64,000 bases of DNA from Flavobacteriia bacterium (GTDB lineage Bacteria; Bacteroidota; Bacteroidia; Flavobacteriales_D; Crocinitomicaceae). Both the position numbers and the translations under genes were made by a program. The notes beneath the pieces are model-generated. The model was not told the DNA's origin. It made no database searches and was given only the letters and a program-made list of their open reading frames with translations. Numbering within the stretch: the first letter of the stretch is position 1; every line of letters begins with the position of its first letter. The DNA lies in contig JAPLEV010000006.1 in the NCBI GenBank assembly GCA_026391005.1, forward strand, positions 59,486-123,485, read 5' to 3'. Positions 53,446 to 61,899 of this stretch are shown piece by piece.

Positions 53446-54572
53446 TTATTATTTAACCTAAACATTTCACTAGCAAGTCCATCTGCCTGTTTTTTCCCCT
53501 CAAAGGTGAGTATCCAAGAAGTATTCGTGTTAATCAATAAGCCTAAAGAAATGAATTTAGAAAGCATTTTTTGTTCTGAATCATTTAAACCACCCAACAA
53601 TTCTATACTTTTTTTATTGACACCCCATTTCGTTCGGAATCCGGTTAAAAAGAGCTCGTTCCATTGATCTTCCTTGCTTAATTCTTCTTGTTGGTACCAA
53701 AGACTATTTAAACCCACATTTTTACAGTAAACACTATTGTTGCTAATATTCCACCTTCTATTTATTCTATCATATGAATGTGCAGAGGGTCCAAATCCGA
53801 GGTATTTTTTTCCTTCCCAATAAGCTGTATTGTGTTTTGCGTAAGATTGGTTTTTTGCAAAATTGGATATTTCGTATTGTTCGTAGTTGTGTTTTTCTAA
53901 GAAAAGAATAAGATCTTCAAATTGTTCATTTTGTATTTCTTCATCTAAAGGATTAAAACGCCCAATACTTGTCCATTTGTGAAGCGCTGTTTTGGGTTCA
54001 ACAGTAAGGCAGTAGGCCGATATATGGGATGGGTTTAAGGCAACAGCATTTTTCAAGCTTATCAACCACTCTTCTTTGTTTAGTTCGGGTAAGCCATATA
54101 TTAAATCAATCGAGATGTTAGAAAAACCCGCTTTTTGAGCGTTTTTCACCGCACTTATCCCCTGTTCTGTGGTATGTGATCGGTTCATCCACTCTAATTC
54201 ACCATCTTTGAATGACTGAAGACCAATACTGAGTCGATTAATTCCCAGATTTATCCAGTCTTGTAATTTTAGTTCGGAACAGTCATCGGGATTTGCTTCG
54301 ATAGTTATTTCTATATTATCCCCGACACTATAATTGGAAGAAATACTGTTTAATAGTAACTCAAACTCATGTTTTTCCAATAAACTTGGTGTTCCTCCAC
54401 CAAAATAAATCGAATCAATTCTTTCTGTTAGGTCATTCTTCCGTAATTCAATTTCCTTAGACATGGTTAGAATTAACGCTTCCCTATGTTTTTGGAAATT
54501 AGTTACAAAATGAAAATCACAATACGAACAGCGTTTTTTACAAAATGGAATGTGTAGATATAATCCAGCCAC
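53442..54572 (-). CDS. hemW: Radical SAM protein HemW (coproporphyrinogen III oxidase-like)
   Basis: 376 residues. The radical-SAM cysteines are Cys 11, 15 and 18 in IPFCKKRCSYCDFHF. Family features are IYFGGGTPSLLE, EITIEANPDDCS, RLSIGLQSF and DLIYGLPELNKEEW, and the C-terminal HemN-like domain has LGFGPSAHSY. HemW is a haem chaperone rather than a true HemN; the absence of extra HemN residues is consistent. It starts with GTG at 54572, three bases after the stop of the protease gene, so it is probably translated from the same transcript. Confidence 0.93.
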   Translation of the reverse strand: MAGLYLHIPFCKKRCSYCDFHFVTNFQKHREALILTMSKEIELRKNDLTERIDSIYFGGGTPSLLEKHEFELLLNSISSNYSVGDNIEITIEANPDDCSELKLQDWINLGINRLSIGLQSFKDGELEWMNRSHTTEQGISAVKNAQKAGFSNISIDLIYGLPELNKEEWLISLKNAVALNPSHISAYCLTVEPKTALHKWTSIGRFNPLDEEIQNEQFEDLILFLEKHNYEQYEISNFAKNQSYAKHNTAYWEGKKYLGFGPSAHSYDRINRRWNISNNSVYCKNVGLNSLWYQQEELSKEDQWNELFLTGFRTKWGVNKKSIELLGGLNDSEQKMLSKFISLGLLINTNTSWILTFEGKKQADGLASEMFRLNNN

Positions 54573-54575
54573 ACC

Positions 54576-56834
54576 TTAATTTAATACAAGTTTTTTAATG
54601 CTTGACTTACCGCTCTGTTCAATAAATCGTATAAAATACGATCCAGCAGAAAGCACTGTAAGATTCATTTTAAACTGTTGACCATTAAAATCATACTCTT
54701 CTATTAACTGACCAGTAAGTGTTAAAACCTGGATTACCCCAGTTGTTTGATGTTCTAAACTGATCATTACAACACCATTACTTGGGTTGGGAAAAACCAC
54801 CAGATTATTATTTTCAAGTTCATTTAAACCAGCTCCCGACAAGCAAAAATCAAGTGTAACTTGATCACCAAAATCTGCTGCAGCTGTTGAAATTGAGGAT
54901 AATGTATCACCTGCTTGACTTATTAAGAGATTACCATCTCCCGTTACACATAAGCCATTATTAGACAAACCATCGCCGTAACTATCTATAAGCACATAGG
55001 AGTAACAACCATAATTTAAGCACCAGGTTTCACTTACTATTCCAGGTTCGTCATCCGCATAACCGTTACCCGCATAAATAGCCGTACCGCTCGTGTTTTG
55101 AAGTTCCCATGAAGTTTCTGAACCAAAACAATCAAGCGTTAAGTCCATAACTACGTTAACACCATTTAATACAAGCAAAAAAGAACTATTAACGGTATTA
55201 TTTAAATTGTTTTCATCCACCCCTGCATTGGTATTTGTTACCGTTGCGCTAAAGGTGTGCGCCCCATTTGTAAGTGTAGCTGCAGGTAAATTAACCACAA
55301 CAGATTGCCATTGCGGTAAAGTTCCTGACCAATTATAAATTAGGTTATTTACCCCATCAAATCCATAAGTAATTGTTGCAGCTGTTAAAGTGACCGCCCC
55401 ATTATTAACCAAGGAAAAAGAAGGGGTAACCTCAGCTGAACAATATGTTCCAGAAACCCCTTGTAAATTACTAACACCTGGATCTACTTGTATAGGCACT
55501 CCTCCAGAAGGATCAAAGCCGTCAATAAATAAAGCTCCACTAACAGAAGGGTCTAACCAATATTTGAGTTGATTGGTACTGTCGCTCCCAGCAGGATTCC
55601 AAGAATAACTAAATTTTCCATATTCATCAGATAATGCCGGAGCACCACAAGCAGAGGCACCTCCATGAAGTTGACCAACAATCCGATGGTTTTGATCAAA
55701 TATAGGCGAGCCCGAAGACCCAGGTTCTGTAACTCCATCATCCCAATTTGTTATTCCCCAATGACTATTTGCTGGACATCCTGGCCAAGAAGTAGAAATT
55801 AACGGGTCATTTTCAAACGAGATTTTTTTAATATCGCCATCTGGGTGGTGAATACATACCGCCGATGCAGGTGTCACATTAGAATTATCCCAACCAGCAA
55901 AATAAGGAATGTAAGCAGCAGGTATTGTATTACCAATTAATCCTCCTGTTATTTCTACTAAACAAAAATCAGAAGCCGCTCCTCGGGCCCTTAATACCGC
56001 CCCACTTAAAGAGACAAAACTAGGAGAAGCCGCGGGGTTTGTGCAATTAGTTGCTTGCCAATTGAAGCGAAAAATCCATGACGCCGGATTACTGTAACAA
56101 TGATCAGCTGTTAAAACATATGGTTTACCATTATTTAAAACATTATTCACCAAGGCACCGGAACAAAAACCATTACTACCTGATACCAACATCACAGCGC
56201 TATTTCTTTCATTCACCCATTGTGCACCTAGGGGGCAATTTACATTGATATTACAGCCACCGGAACTTCCAAAAGCTTTTTCTTGAAATTCATTAGCCGT
56301 GCGGTAACCGTGCGTTACCGTTTCTAATTCTAAACTTCCTATTTCGTTATTAAACGGAATATAGTATTCTACAATTACGTCTTCACCCGAAATAAGTTCC
56401 GTACCTAATTGACCTTCATAGGTATGATAGGCGCTAAATTTTCCTAGAATAAATGATTGATCAGGATTGTAAACATAAAGCTCATTTCCTTCTGGAATAT
56501 TGAGGTTTTTGAATGTTAGGTTAATTGTTAAGGCCTTTTCACAATGAACTAACAAGCGCCACAATTTAGCTCCGTTTGGTAAATCAAACCAAGTTCCGCT
56601 ATTACTTATATTAAGCCCACAAGGATTGTTAAAACCAAAGCGCCACGGACCGGACCCCATTTTTTCATTTTCTTCATCTTCCGTTTTTAGTGCCGCAATA
56701 TTCGGCTCATCAAACGAAACAAATCCAATGGTTTTTATATCGACAGGTATTTTATATCCTTTAGGAATGCCCCCATCGCCTTGCTGCGAATAAGATATTG
56801 ATGCAATAACAAGAAAAATGAATACTATTTTCAT
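54576..56834 (-). CDS. T9SS-exported trypsin-like serine protease
   Basis: 752 residues. A signal peptide ends near SYSQ. An N-terminal domain (about 20-190) precedes a trypsin-fold (S1, lysyl-endopeptidase-like) domain with His 245 (YVLTADHCYS), Asp 289 (AASDFCLVEI) and Ser 374 (EPGSSGSPIFD). Several paired Cys flank the active site. A CARDB-like beta domain (about 450-560) and a further beta region follow. The type A sorting domain is NLVVFPNPSNGVVMISL through SIKKLVLN. It is probably secreted or attached to the surface for protein degradation. It lies 8 bp after the thioredoxin-like gene and 3 bp before hemW. Confidence 0.9.
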   Translation of the reverse strand: MKIVFIFLVIASISYSQQGDGGIPKGYKIPVDIKTIGFVSFDEPNIAALKTEDEENEKMGSGPWRFGFNNPCGLNISNSGTWFDLPNGAKLWRLLVHCEKALTINLTFKNLNIPEGNELYVYNPDQSFILGKFSAYHTYEGQLGTELISGEDVIVEYYIPFNNEIGSLELETVTHGYRTANEFQEKAFGSSGGCNINVNCPLGAQWVNERNSAVMLVSGSNGFCSGALVNNVLNNGKPYVLTADHCYSNPASWIFRFNWQATNCTNPAASPSFVSLSGAVLRARGAASDFCLVEITGGLIGNTIPAAYIPYFAGWDNSNVTPASAVCIHHPDGDIKKISFENDPLISTSWPGCPANSHWGITNWDDGVTEPGSSGSPIFDQNHRIVGQLHGGASACGAPALSDEYGKFSYSWNPAGSDSTNQLKYWLDPSVSGALFIDGFDPSGGVPIQVDPGVSNLQGVSGTYCSAEVTPSFSLVNNGAVTLTAATITYGFDGVNNLIYNWSGTLPQWQSVVVNLPAATLTNGAHTFSATVTNTNAGVDENNLNNTVNSSFLLVLNGVNVVMDLTLDCFGSETSWELQNTSGTAIYAGNGYADDEPGIVSETWCLNYGCYSYVLIDSYGDGLSNNGLCVTGDGNLLISQAGDTLSSISTAAADFGDQVTLDFCLSGAGLNELENNNLVVFPNPSNGVVMISLEHQTTGVIQVLTLTGQLIEEYDFNGQQFKMNLTVLSAGSYFIRFIEQSGKSSIKKLVLN

Positions 56835-56842
56835 TATTGTTT

Positions 56843-57454
56843 TTATTTAGCGCGTTTTATACTACAACCTTTAGGGGCTGTATTTTTTGTTTTAACCTTT
56901 TTCCCTTTGCTTTTCTGCAACATTGCATTTAATAAATAAGGAATCGTTTCTTTTCGGTCTTTATCCCAGATATTATCAATTGATCCCGCATAAATGAGAG
57001 AAAGTTCATCGTTAAACAAATAAACATGCGGAGTTGTTTTTGCCTCAAAAGCATTCGCTAATTCGCTGCCTTCATCCATTAAATAATGCATTTTGTATCC
57101 TTTCTTTTCGGCGTGACTTTTCATTTCAAGAAACGAATCATCACCAGCACGTTTTCCTTCATTAGAATTTATAAGTACCAGGCCCATATCTAATTTAAGC
57201 GCTTGATCATATAAATTATTGTATTGGTTTTCCCATCCAGGGAAACTCTCTGAACCCACCACAAATGGGCAAGTATTGCAGCTAAAAATGACCACAAGGC
57301 CATTTTTCTTTAATTCTTTTATCAAAGAACTGCTTTCTGAATTGGCAGAAATTAAGATTTTATTTGCTAATGGGGCCCTGGTTTTTATTTTTATCTGGCT
57401 GCTGACCCGCGCGCCTAAAAACAGAAAAATGGTAAGTAAACAAAAGAATTTCAT
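56843..57454 (-). CDS. Exported thioredoxin-like / AhpC-TSA family protein
   Basis: 203 residues from ATG 57454, which gives a signal peptide (FFCLLTIFLFLGARVSSQ). A TTG 30 bases upstream is in frame but lies at or before the predicted transcription start. The thioredoxin fold has GLVVIFSCNTCPFVVG with a CxxC pair, and the cis-Pro in TTPHVYLF. This matches redoxin-domain proteins of the TlpA/peroxiredoxin group. The Lys-rich C-terminal tail holds a single extra Cys. Being upstream of a disulfide-containing secreted protease, it may help in periplasmic thiol exchange (inference). Confidence 0.87.
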   Translation of the reverse strand: MKFFCLLTIFLFLGARVSSQIKIKTRAPLANKILISANSESSSLIKELKKNGLVVIFSCNTCPFVVGSESFPGWENQYNNLYDQALKLDMGLVLINSNEGKRAGDDSFLEMKSHAEKKGYKMHYLMDEGSELANAFEAKTTPHVYLFNDELSLIYAGSIDNIWDKDRKETIPYLLNAMLQKSKGKKVKTKNTAPKGCSIKRAK

Positions 57455-57481
57455 GGGGATATAATTTATAGTCAATTTAGA

Positions 57482-57489
57482 CAAAATTA
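57482..57489 (-). promoter_or_regulatory. Candidate -7 promoter element for the thioredoxin-protease-hemW operon
   Basis: Reads TAATTTTG on the - strand. A start site just downstream supports the ATG at 57454 over the TTG at 57484. Confidence 0.5.
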
Positions 57490-57544
57490 CATATTAATCC
57501 AACAAAACAATTGAATTTCATGCATAAATACCCCTACGTTTCAT

Positions 57545-57552
57545 TATTTTTG
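57545..57552 (+). promoter_or_regulatory. Candidate -7 promoter element for the uridine kinase gene
   Basis: TATTTTTG ends 8 bp before the ATG at 57561, again implying a very short leader. Confidence 0.45.
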
Positions 57553-57560
57553 TAGTGTAG

Positions 57561-58196
57561 ATGAATAATTTAAAACAGAAAACGATAGTTATTGGCATAG
57601 GAGGAGGAAGCGGTTCAGGTAAGACCACTTTGTTGAGGCGTTTAGGTGATTTTTTTAACCAAGAAGATCCCGCCATTTTTAGTATGGACAATTATTACAA
57701 CCCCATTGAAGCACAACAAAAAGACAGCAATGGCATTGTGAATTTTGATTTGCCAAGCGCATTAAATGAAGATTTGTTGACCACCGACTTAATTACTTTA
57801 GCAGCAGGGCATCCAATTGAAGTAAAAGAATATTTTTTTAATTCAAATCCTAATAAAAATGTTTTATTAACGATACAACCCAGTAAAATAATCATAGTTG
57901 AAGGCCTCTTCCTTTTTCATTATGAACGCGTAAATCGTTTGCTGGATTATACCATTTTTGTAGATGTCGATTCGGATATTCAATTAGATCGACGTATTTA
58001 TCGCGACCAAGAAACGAGGGGATACAGTCGGTCGGATATAATTTATCAATGGGAAAATCATGCTTTACCCTGTTATAAAAGTTATATCTTACCCTATAAG
58101 AACAGGGCTAATTTTATATATAGAAATGATCATCGTGCCGATGAAGATTTCCAGAAACTAACCGTTTCTATGGCCCAAGAGCTGCCAAAGACATAA
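57561..58196 (+). CDS. udk: Uridine kinase
   Basis: 211 residues of P-loop kinase. The P-loop is IGIGGGSGSGKTTLLRRL. SMDNYYNP, NFDLPSALNEDLLTTDL and IIVEGLFLFHYERVNRLLDYTIFVD follow, then the lid RRIYRDQETRGYSRSDI. It phosphorylates uridine/cytidine in pyrimidine salvage. Phosphoribulokinase is an alternative in the same superfamily, but length and motifs favour uridine kinase. The histidine kinase gene begins 5 bp after the stop. Confidence 0.9.
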   Translation: MNNLKQKTIVIGIGGGSGSGKTTLLRRLGDFFNQEDPAIFSMDNYYNPIEAQQKDSNGIVNFDLPSALNEDLLTTDLITLAAGHPIEVKEYFFNSNPNKNVLLTIQPSKIIIVEGLFLFHYERVNRLLDYTIFVDVDSDIQLDRRIYRDQETRGYSRSDIIYQWENHALPCYKSYILPYKNRANFIYRNDHRADEDFQKLTVSMAQELPKT

Positions 58197-58201
58197 ATAA
58201 A

Positions 58202-61200
58202 ATGATACAAGGACCACGATATGTTTATTTTTATAAAATAATATGGTTTTTACTTGCTGGATTGTTTTTAATAGCTTCGCTTGCTGTTGATGGCTACGAT
58301 AACGCCCCTCAATTAAGTCCCCAGGTTCATAAAAAAATACAAGCCACCCTTCTGCATAAAATCAGTGAGCTTGAAAATCAGGTAAATGAATTTGCTAAAG
58401 CAAAAAAAAGGGACAACAGAAATCCTTTTAAACCAAAATCAGACTGTTTTTTACATATTTATAAAAACAATGAGCTTGTCTATTGGAATACTAACCAACT
58501 ACCCATTAGTGCAACAATAAATCCCAATGAAATTAAAAATGGGGTTTTTAAATTATCCAATGGGTATTATTACATTTTTTCTAAAAAGATCAATAATTTA
58601 GTTTTCCAAGGATCTTTTTTAATTCAATCCGAATACGAAATAGAAAACGAGTATTTAACAAACACGTTTAATTCTTCTATTTATGACGGAAAAGCACATT
58701 TAACAATTCCCCAAAAAAGCCCTTATTCGATTAAAGATAAATCCAAAAATCATTTGTTTTATATAACGAGTAAAGTCATTCCTAATACATTTGCTTCAAA
58801 TTCAACCTTAACTTTTGTTTTACTTTTTGGCTCCTATGTATGTTTTTTAATTGGCCTTTACCGATTAACCAAAAATCGCCATTTAAGTGCATTTTTTTCT
58901 TTTCTGGGTTTGCTAATCATCCGTCTCGCTTGCATTTATTATTTACCCCTAACTATTTATCATAATCAATCGTTTCAATCGGCCAGTTTGTTTCCGTTTA
59001 ATAACTGGTTTCCCACCATTTTAGGGTTAATATTAAATTTAGGCATATTTATTTTTGGATTTCTAGCCGTATTAAATTTCGTTAATTCAAGAAAGCAAAA
59101 AATAGGACAATATTTTTTTATTGTCCTATCTTTTCTTTTGTGGTGGTTGATGCTAGACCTCATTAACGTTTTGGTAGAAAATTCTGATGTTTCATTAACC
59201 CTAGACCTTCCTTTTACCTTAACTTTTTACTCTTATCTACTAGTTGCTTTAGTTGGCATCCTGTTTTATTTTTATTATTATGGCTTGTCTAAAACCATAA
59301 TAAACTTGAAAAATGAAAACAAATCAAGTTTTGTTAGTTGGATTATTATACTTTTTGCCACGCTGTTGTTTGTCATTTTTAGGGCTTCCCACTATGAAAC
59401 AACCCTTTTTTCAATGTTACTCCCCTTCGTGCTTGCTGTATTGATTGAAATTGGTCAAGTGAATAAAGCGAAAAGTAAAAATAGTATACTTCAACTACTT
59501 GTATTAAGTCTTTTTGCCGCATCATTTATTACAGAATTAAACACGCAAAACCATATAAAGGAAATAGAAACCCGAAAACTATATGCGAACAATCTTTTGT
59601 TAGAGAGAGATTATGAGGCAGAGTTAAGCTATTCTTCTTTTGAGGAGGATTTAATCTCAGACACCTCTGTGGCAAGGTTTTTCAATGTTAATAAGGAAAC
59701 ATTGATTGCCTCTAAGGTAAATGACTTTTTTAAGCGCGCATATTTTTCTGGCTCATGGGAGGCATATAGTTTGGGCGTCACCTTGCTTGATTCTTCTTTC
59801 AATACAATTATGTCTAAAGATGGATTGACGGGAGAAAAGGCACGAGAATTAATAAATAATCACGGTAAGCAATCCGAAATTAATTCAAATATATTTTTTC
59901 TTAAAGATTCTTATTTGGGGTATAGTTACCTTATTAAACAAACCCTTCCTCAGAAAATGGGCACGATTATATTTAGTTTCAAGTCAAAAAAAATACCAGA
60001 AGAAATAGGCTTTCCAAGGTTATTATTATCGAGTGAAGCCAAAGTTTTAAAAGGAATTATTAATTATTCAAGCGCTAAATATTTTAACGGAATTTTGGTA
60101 AAACAACGCGGCAATTTCCATTTTCCAACTCGGCTTACAATTTTTAAAACCAGCCCCGGAAAAGATGCATTTATTAACTTCAATGCTTATAATCATTATG
60201 TTTCATTTAAAGGTAAAGAAACAGCAGTGGTCTTGTCGTATAAAACAAGAACAAGCTACGATGATTTAACTTCTTTTTCCTATGTTTTCTGTTTTTGGGG
60301 ACTATTACTTTTTCTTATCAATATACTATCTATTGTTATTAAAAAAGACAATTATAGTTGGACTTTAGCCTTGAAAATCCAATTGATGTCGGTATCTCTT
60401 GTTGTTCTTTCTTTGGTCTTTTTCGGAACGGTAAGTGGATTATTTGTTAGTAGGCAATACGAATACTACAACAACAAAACAATTACCGACAAAGTAAAAT
60501 CCATTTCAACAGAAATATCAAATAAAGTAGCACAAATAAGTAGCATTTCTAAAACCAATGACGCCACCTTTTTTGAATTATTAACAGATAAATTGGCCGC
60601 TATTTTCGAAACAGATATTAATGTTTATGATTTAAAGGGCCAACTTGTAGGAGCCTCTAAACCGGAAGTTTTTTCTCTGGGTTTACAAAGCGAACAGATT
60701 AATCCTACAGCGTTTAACGAGTTTAAATCAAAGAATACAAGTATGTTTTCTCAAAAGGAAAACATAGGAAAGCTTGTTTTTTACTCTGTTTATATGCCGG
60801 TATATAATGGTAAAAATGAAGTGCTCGGTCTCATCAATATACAACAGTTTAACCGGCAGCGGGACTTTGATCTTCAAATCCAATCTTTTTTAGTCTCCAT
60901 CACCAACATATTCATTTTGTTGCTGGCAGGAGCTATAATCATTTCTTTATTGGTATCCAATCGTTTGGTGCAGCCACTAAAACAATTACAGACCAAGGTC
61001 AAAGCAATTAGTTTCGGACAAAGAAACCAACATATAATTTACACAGCGCGCGATGAGATAAGCACTATTGTAGATGCCTACAACAACAAATTAGACGAGC
61101 TGGAACAGGCAATTAAGCAATTAAAATTAAATGAACGGGAATCTGCTTGGCGCGAAATGGCAAAGCAAGTCGCCCATGAAATTAAAAACCCCCTTACGCC

Positions 61201-61795
61201 AATAAAGTTAAGCGTCCAACAATTACTTCGTGTTTATGATCCAAACGACCCCTCTTCCAAATCAAAAATTGAATTGATTGTTCACGCCATAATAGAGCAA
61301 ATAGACGGTCTAGTAAAAATAGCAAATGATTTCTCCTTATTTGCTCAGCTACCAGCTCCGTACAAAAAAGAAACTGACTTGGTATTACTAATAAAAAATG
61401 TCTTACCGATGTTCTCTTCTTATGGGAACATGCAGATAACCCTTGAAAGTCAAGAACCTAAACTCATGGTGAATTTAGACAAAGACCAGTGGGTACAGGT
61501 ATTCAATAATCTTCTTAAAAATGCCACCCAAGCATGTTCAGAGACCGTAAATCCTAGGATAACCGTATATTTAACACAAACAGAGAATGGTTTAAAAATA
61601 GAAATAAAAGATAATGGTTGCGGTATTGCTAAGGAAGAAATGGATAAGATATTTACACCCCATTTCACAACGAAATCAACAGGAAGTGGTATAGGATTAT
61701 CGCTAGTAAAACAAATCGTTGAAAATCATGGCGGCAGCATTACTTTTATATCAAAGCAAAACAAAGGAACCACCTTTACTATTTTTTTAAGTTAA
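58202..61795 (+). CDS. Large membrane sensor histidine kinase (NtrY-like)
   Basis: 1197 residues. One N-terminal helix (about 10-27) and a periplasmic stretch (30-200) are followed by a block of about seven helices (about 205-435), a second extracytoplasmic-type region (about 445-690), two more helices near 700 and 730, a PAS/CACHE-like segment (about 740-890), a helix (about 900-920) and a HAMP-like linker. The transmitter has the H box AKQVAHEIKNPLTPIKLS (His 992), N box NNLLKNATQACSE, G1 DNGCGIAKEE and G2 STGSGIGLSLVKQIVENHGG. It is closest to NtrY-type kinases. No response regulator lies next to it. The signal is unknown. Confidence 0.92.
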   Translation: MIQGPRYVYFYKIIWFLLAGLFLIASLAVDGYDNAPQLSPQVHKKIQATLLHKISELENQVNEFAKAKKRDNRNPFKPKSDCFLHIYKNNELVYWNTNQLPISATINPNEIKNGVFKLSNGYYYIFSKKINNLVFQGSFLIQSEYEIENEYLTNTFNSSIYDGKAHLTIPQKSPYSIKDKSKNHLFYITSKVIPNTFASNSTLTFVLLFGSYVCFLIGLYRLTKNRHLSAFFSFLGLLIIRLACIYYLPLTIYHNQSFQSASLFPFNNWFPTILGLILNLGIFIFGFLAVLNFVNSRKQKIGQYFFIVLSFLLWWLMLDLINVLVENSDVSLTLDLPFTLTFYSYLLVALVGILFYFYYYGLSKTIINLKNENKSSFVSWIIILFATLLFVIFRASHYETTLFSMLLPFVLAVLIEIGQVNKAKSKNSILQLLVLSLFAASFITELNTQNHIKEIETRKLYANNLLLERDYEAELSYSSFEEDLISDTSVARFFNVNKETLIASKVNDFFKRAYFSGSWEAYSLGVTLLDSSFNTIMSKDGLTGEKARELINNHGKQSEINSNIFFLKDSYLGYSYLIKQTLPQKMGTIIFSFKSKKIPEEIGFPRLLLSSEAKVLKGIINYSSAKYFNGILVKQRGNFHFPTRLTIFKTSPGKDAFINFNAYNHYVSFKGKETAVVLSYKTRTSYDDLTSFSYVFCFWGLLLFLINILSIVIKKDNYSWTLALKIQLMSVSLVVLSLVFFGTVSGLFVSRQYEYYNNKTITDKVKSISTEISNKVAQISSISKTNDATFFELLTDKLAAIFETDINVYDLKGQLVGASKPEVFSLGLQSEQINPTAFNEFKSKNTSMFSQKENIGKLVFYSVYMPVYNGKNEVLGLINIQQFNRQRDFDLQIQSFLVSITNIFILLLAGAIIISLLVSNRLVQPLKQLQTKVKAISFGQRNQHIIYTARDEISTIVDAYNNKLDELEQAIKQLKLNERESAWREMAKQVAHEIKNPLTPIKLSVQQLLRVYDPNDPSSKSKIELIVHAIIEQIDGLVKIANDFSLFAQLPAPYKKETDLVLLIKNVLPMFSSYGNMQITLESQEPKLMVNLDKDQWVQVFNNLLKNATQACSETVNPRITVYLTQTENGLKIEIKDNGCGIAKEEMDKIFTPHFTTKSTGSGIGLSLVKQIVENHGGSITFISKQNKGTTFTIFLS

Positions 61796-61860
61796 AAGAA
61801 ATGGTAAGGGAGAAACATCAAACCATATAAATGAAAGACACGACGAAACAAAGTAATGTC

Positions 61861-61868
61861 TAACTTTG
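61861..61868 (+). promoter_or_regulatory. Candidate -7 promoter element for ispG
   Basis: TAACTTTG ends 31 bp before the ispG ATG at 61900, in the 104-bp spacer after the kinase gene. Confidence 0.55.
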
Positions 61869-61899
61869 TTTTTAAAACAACGATTAATTCATAAAACGC

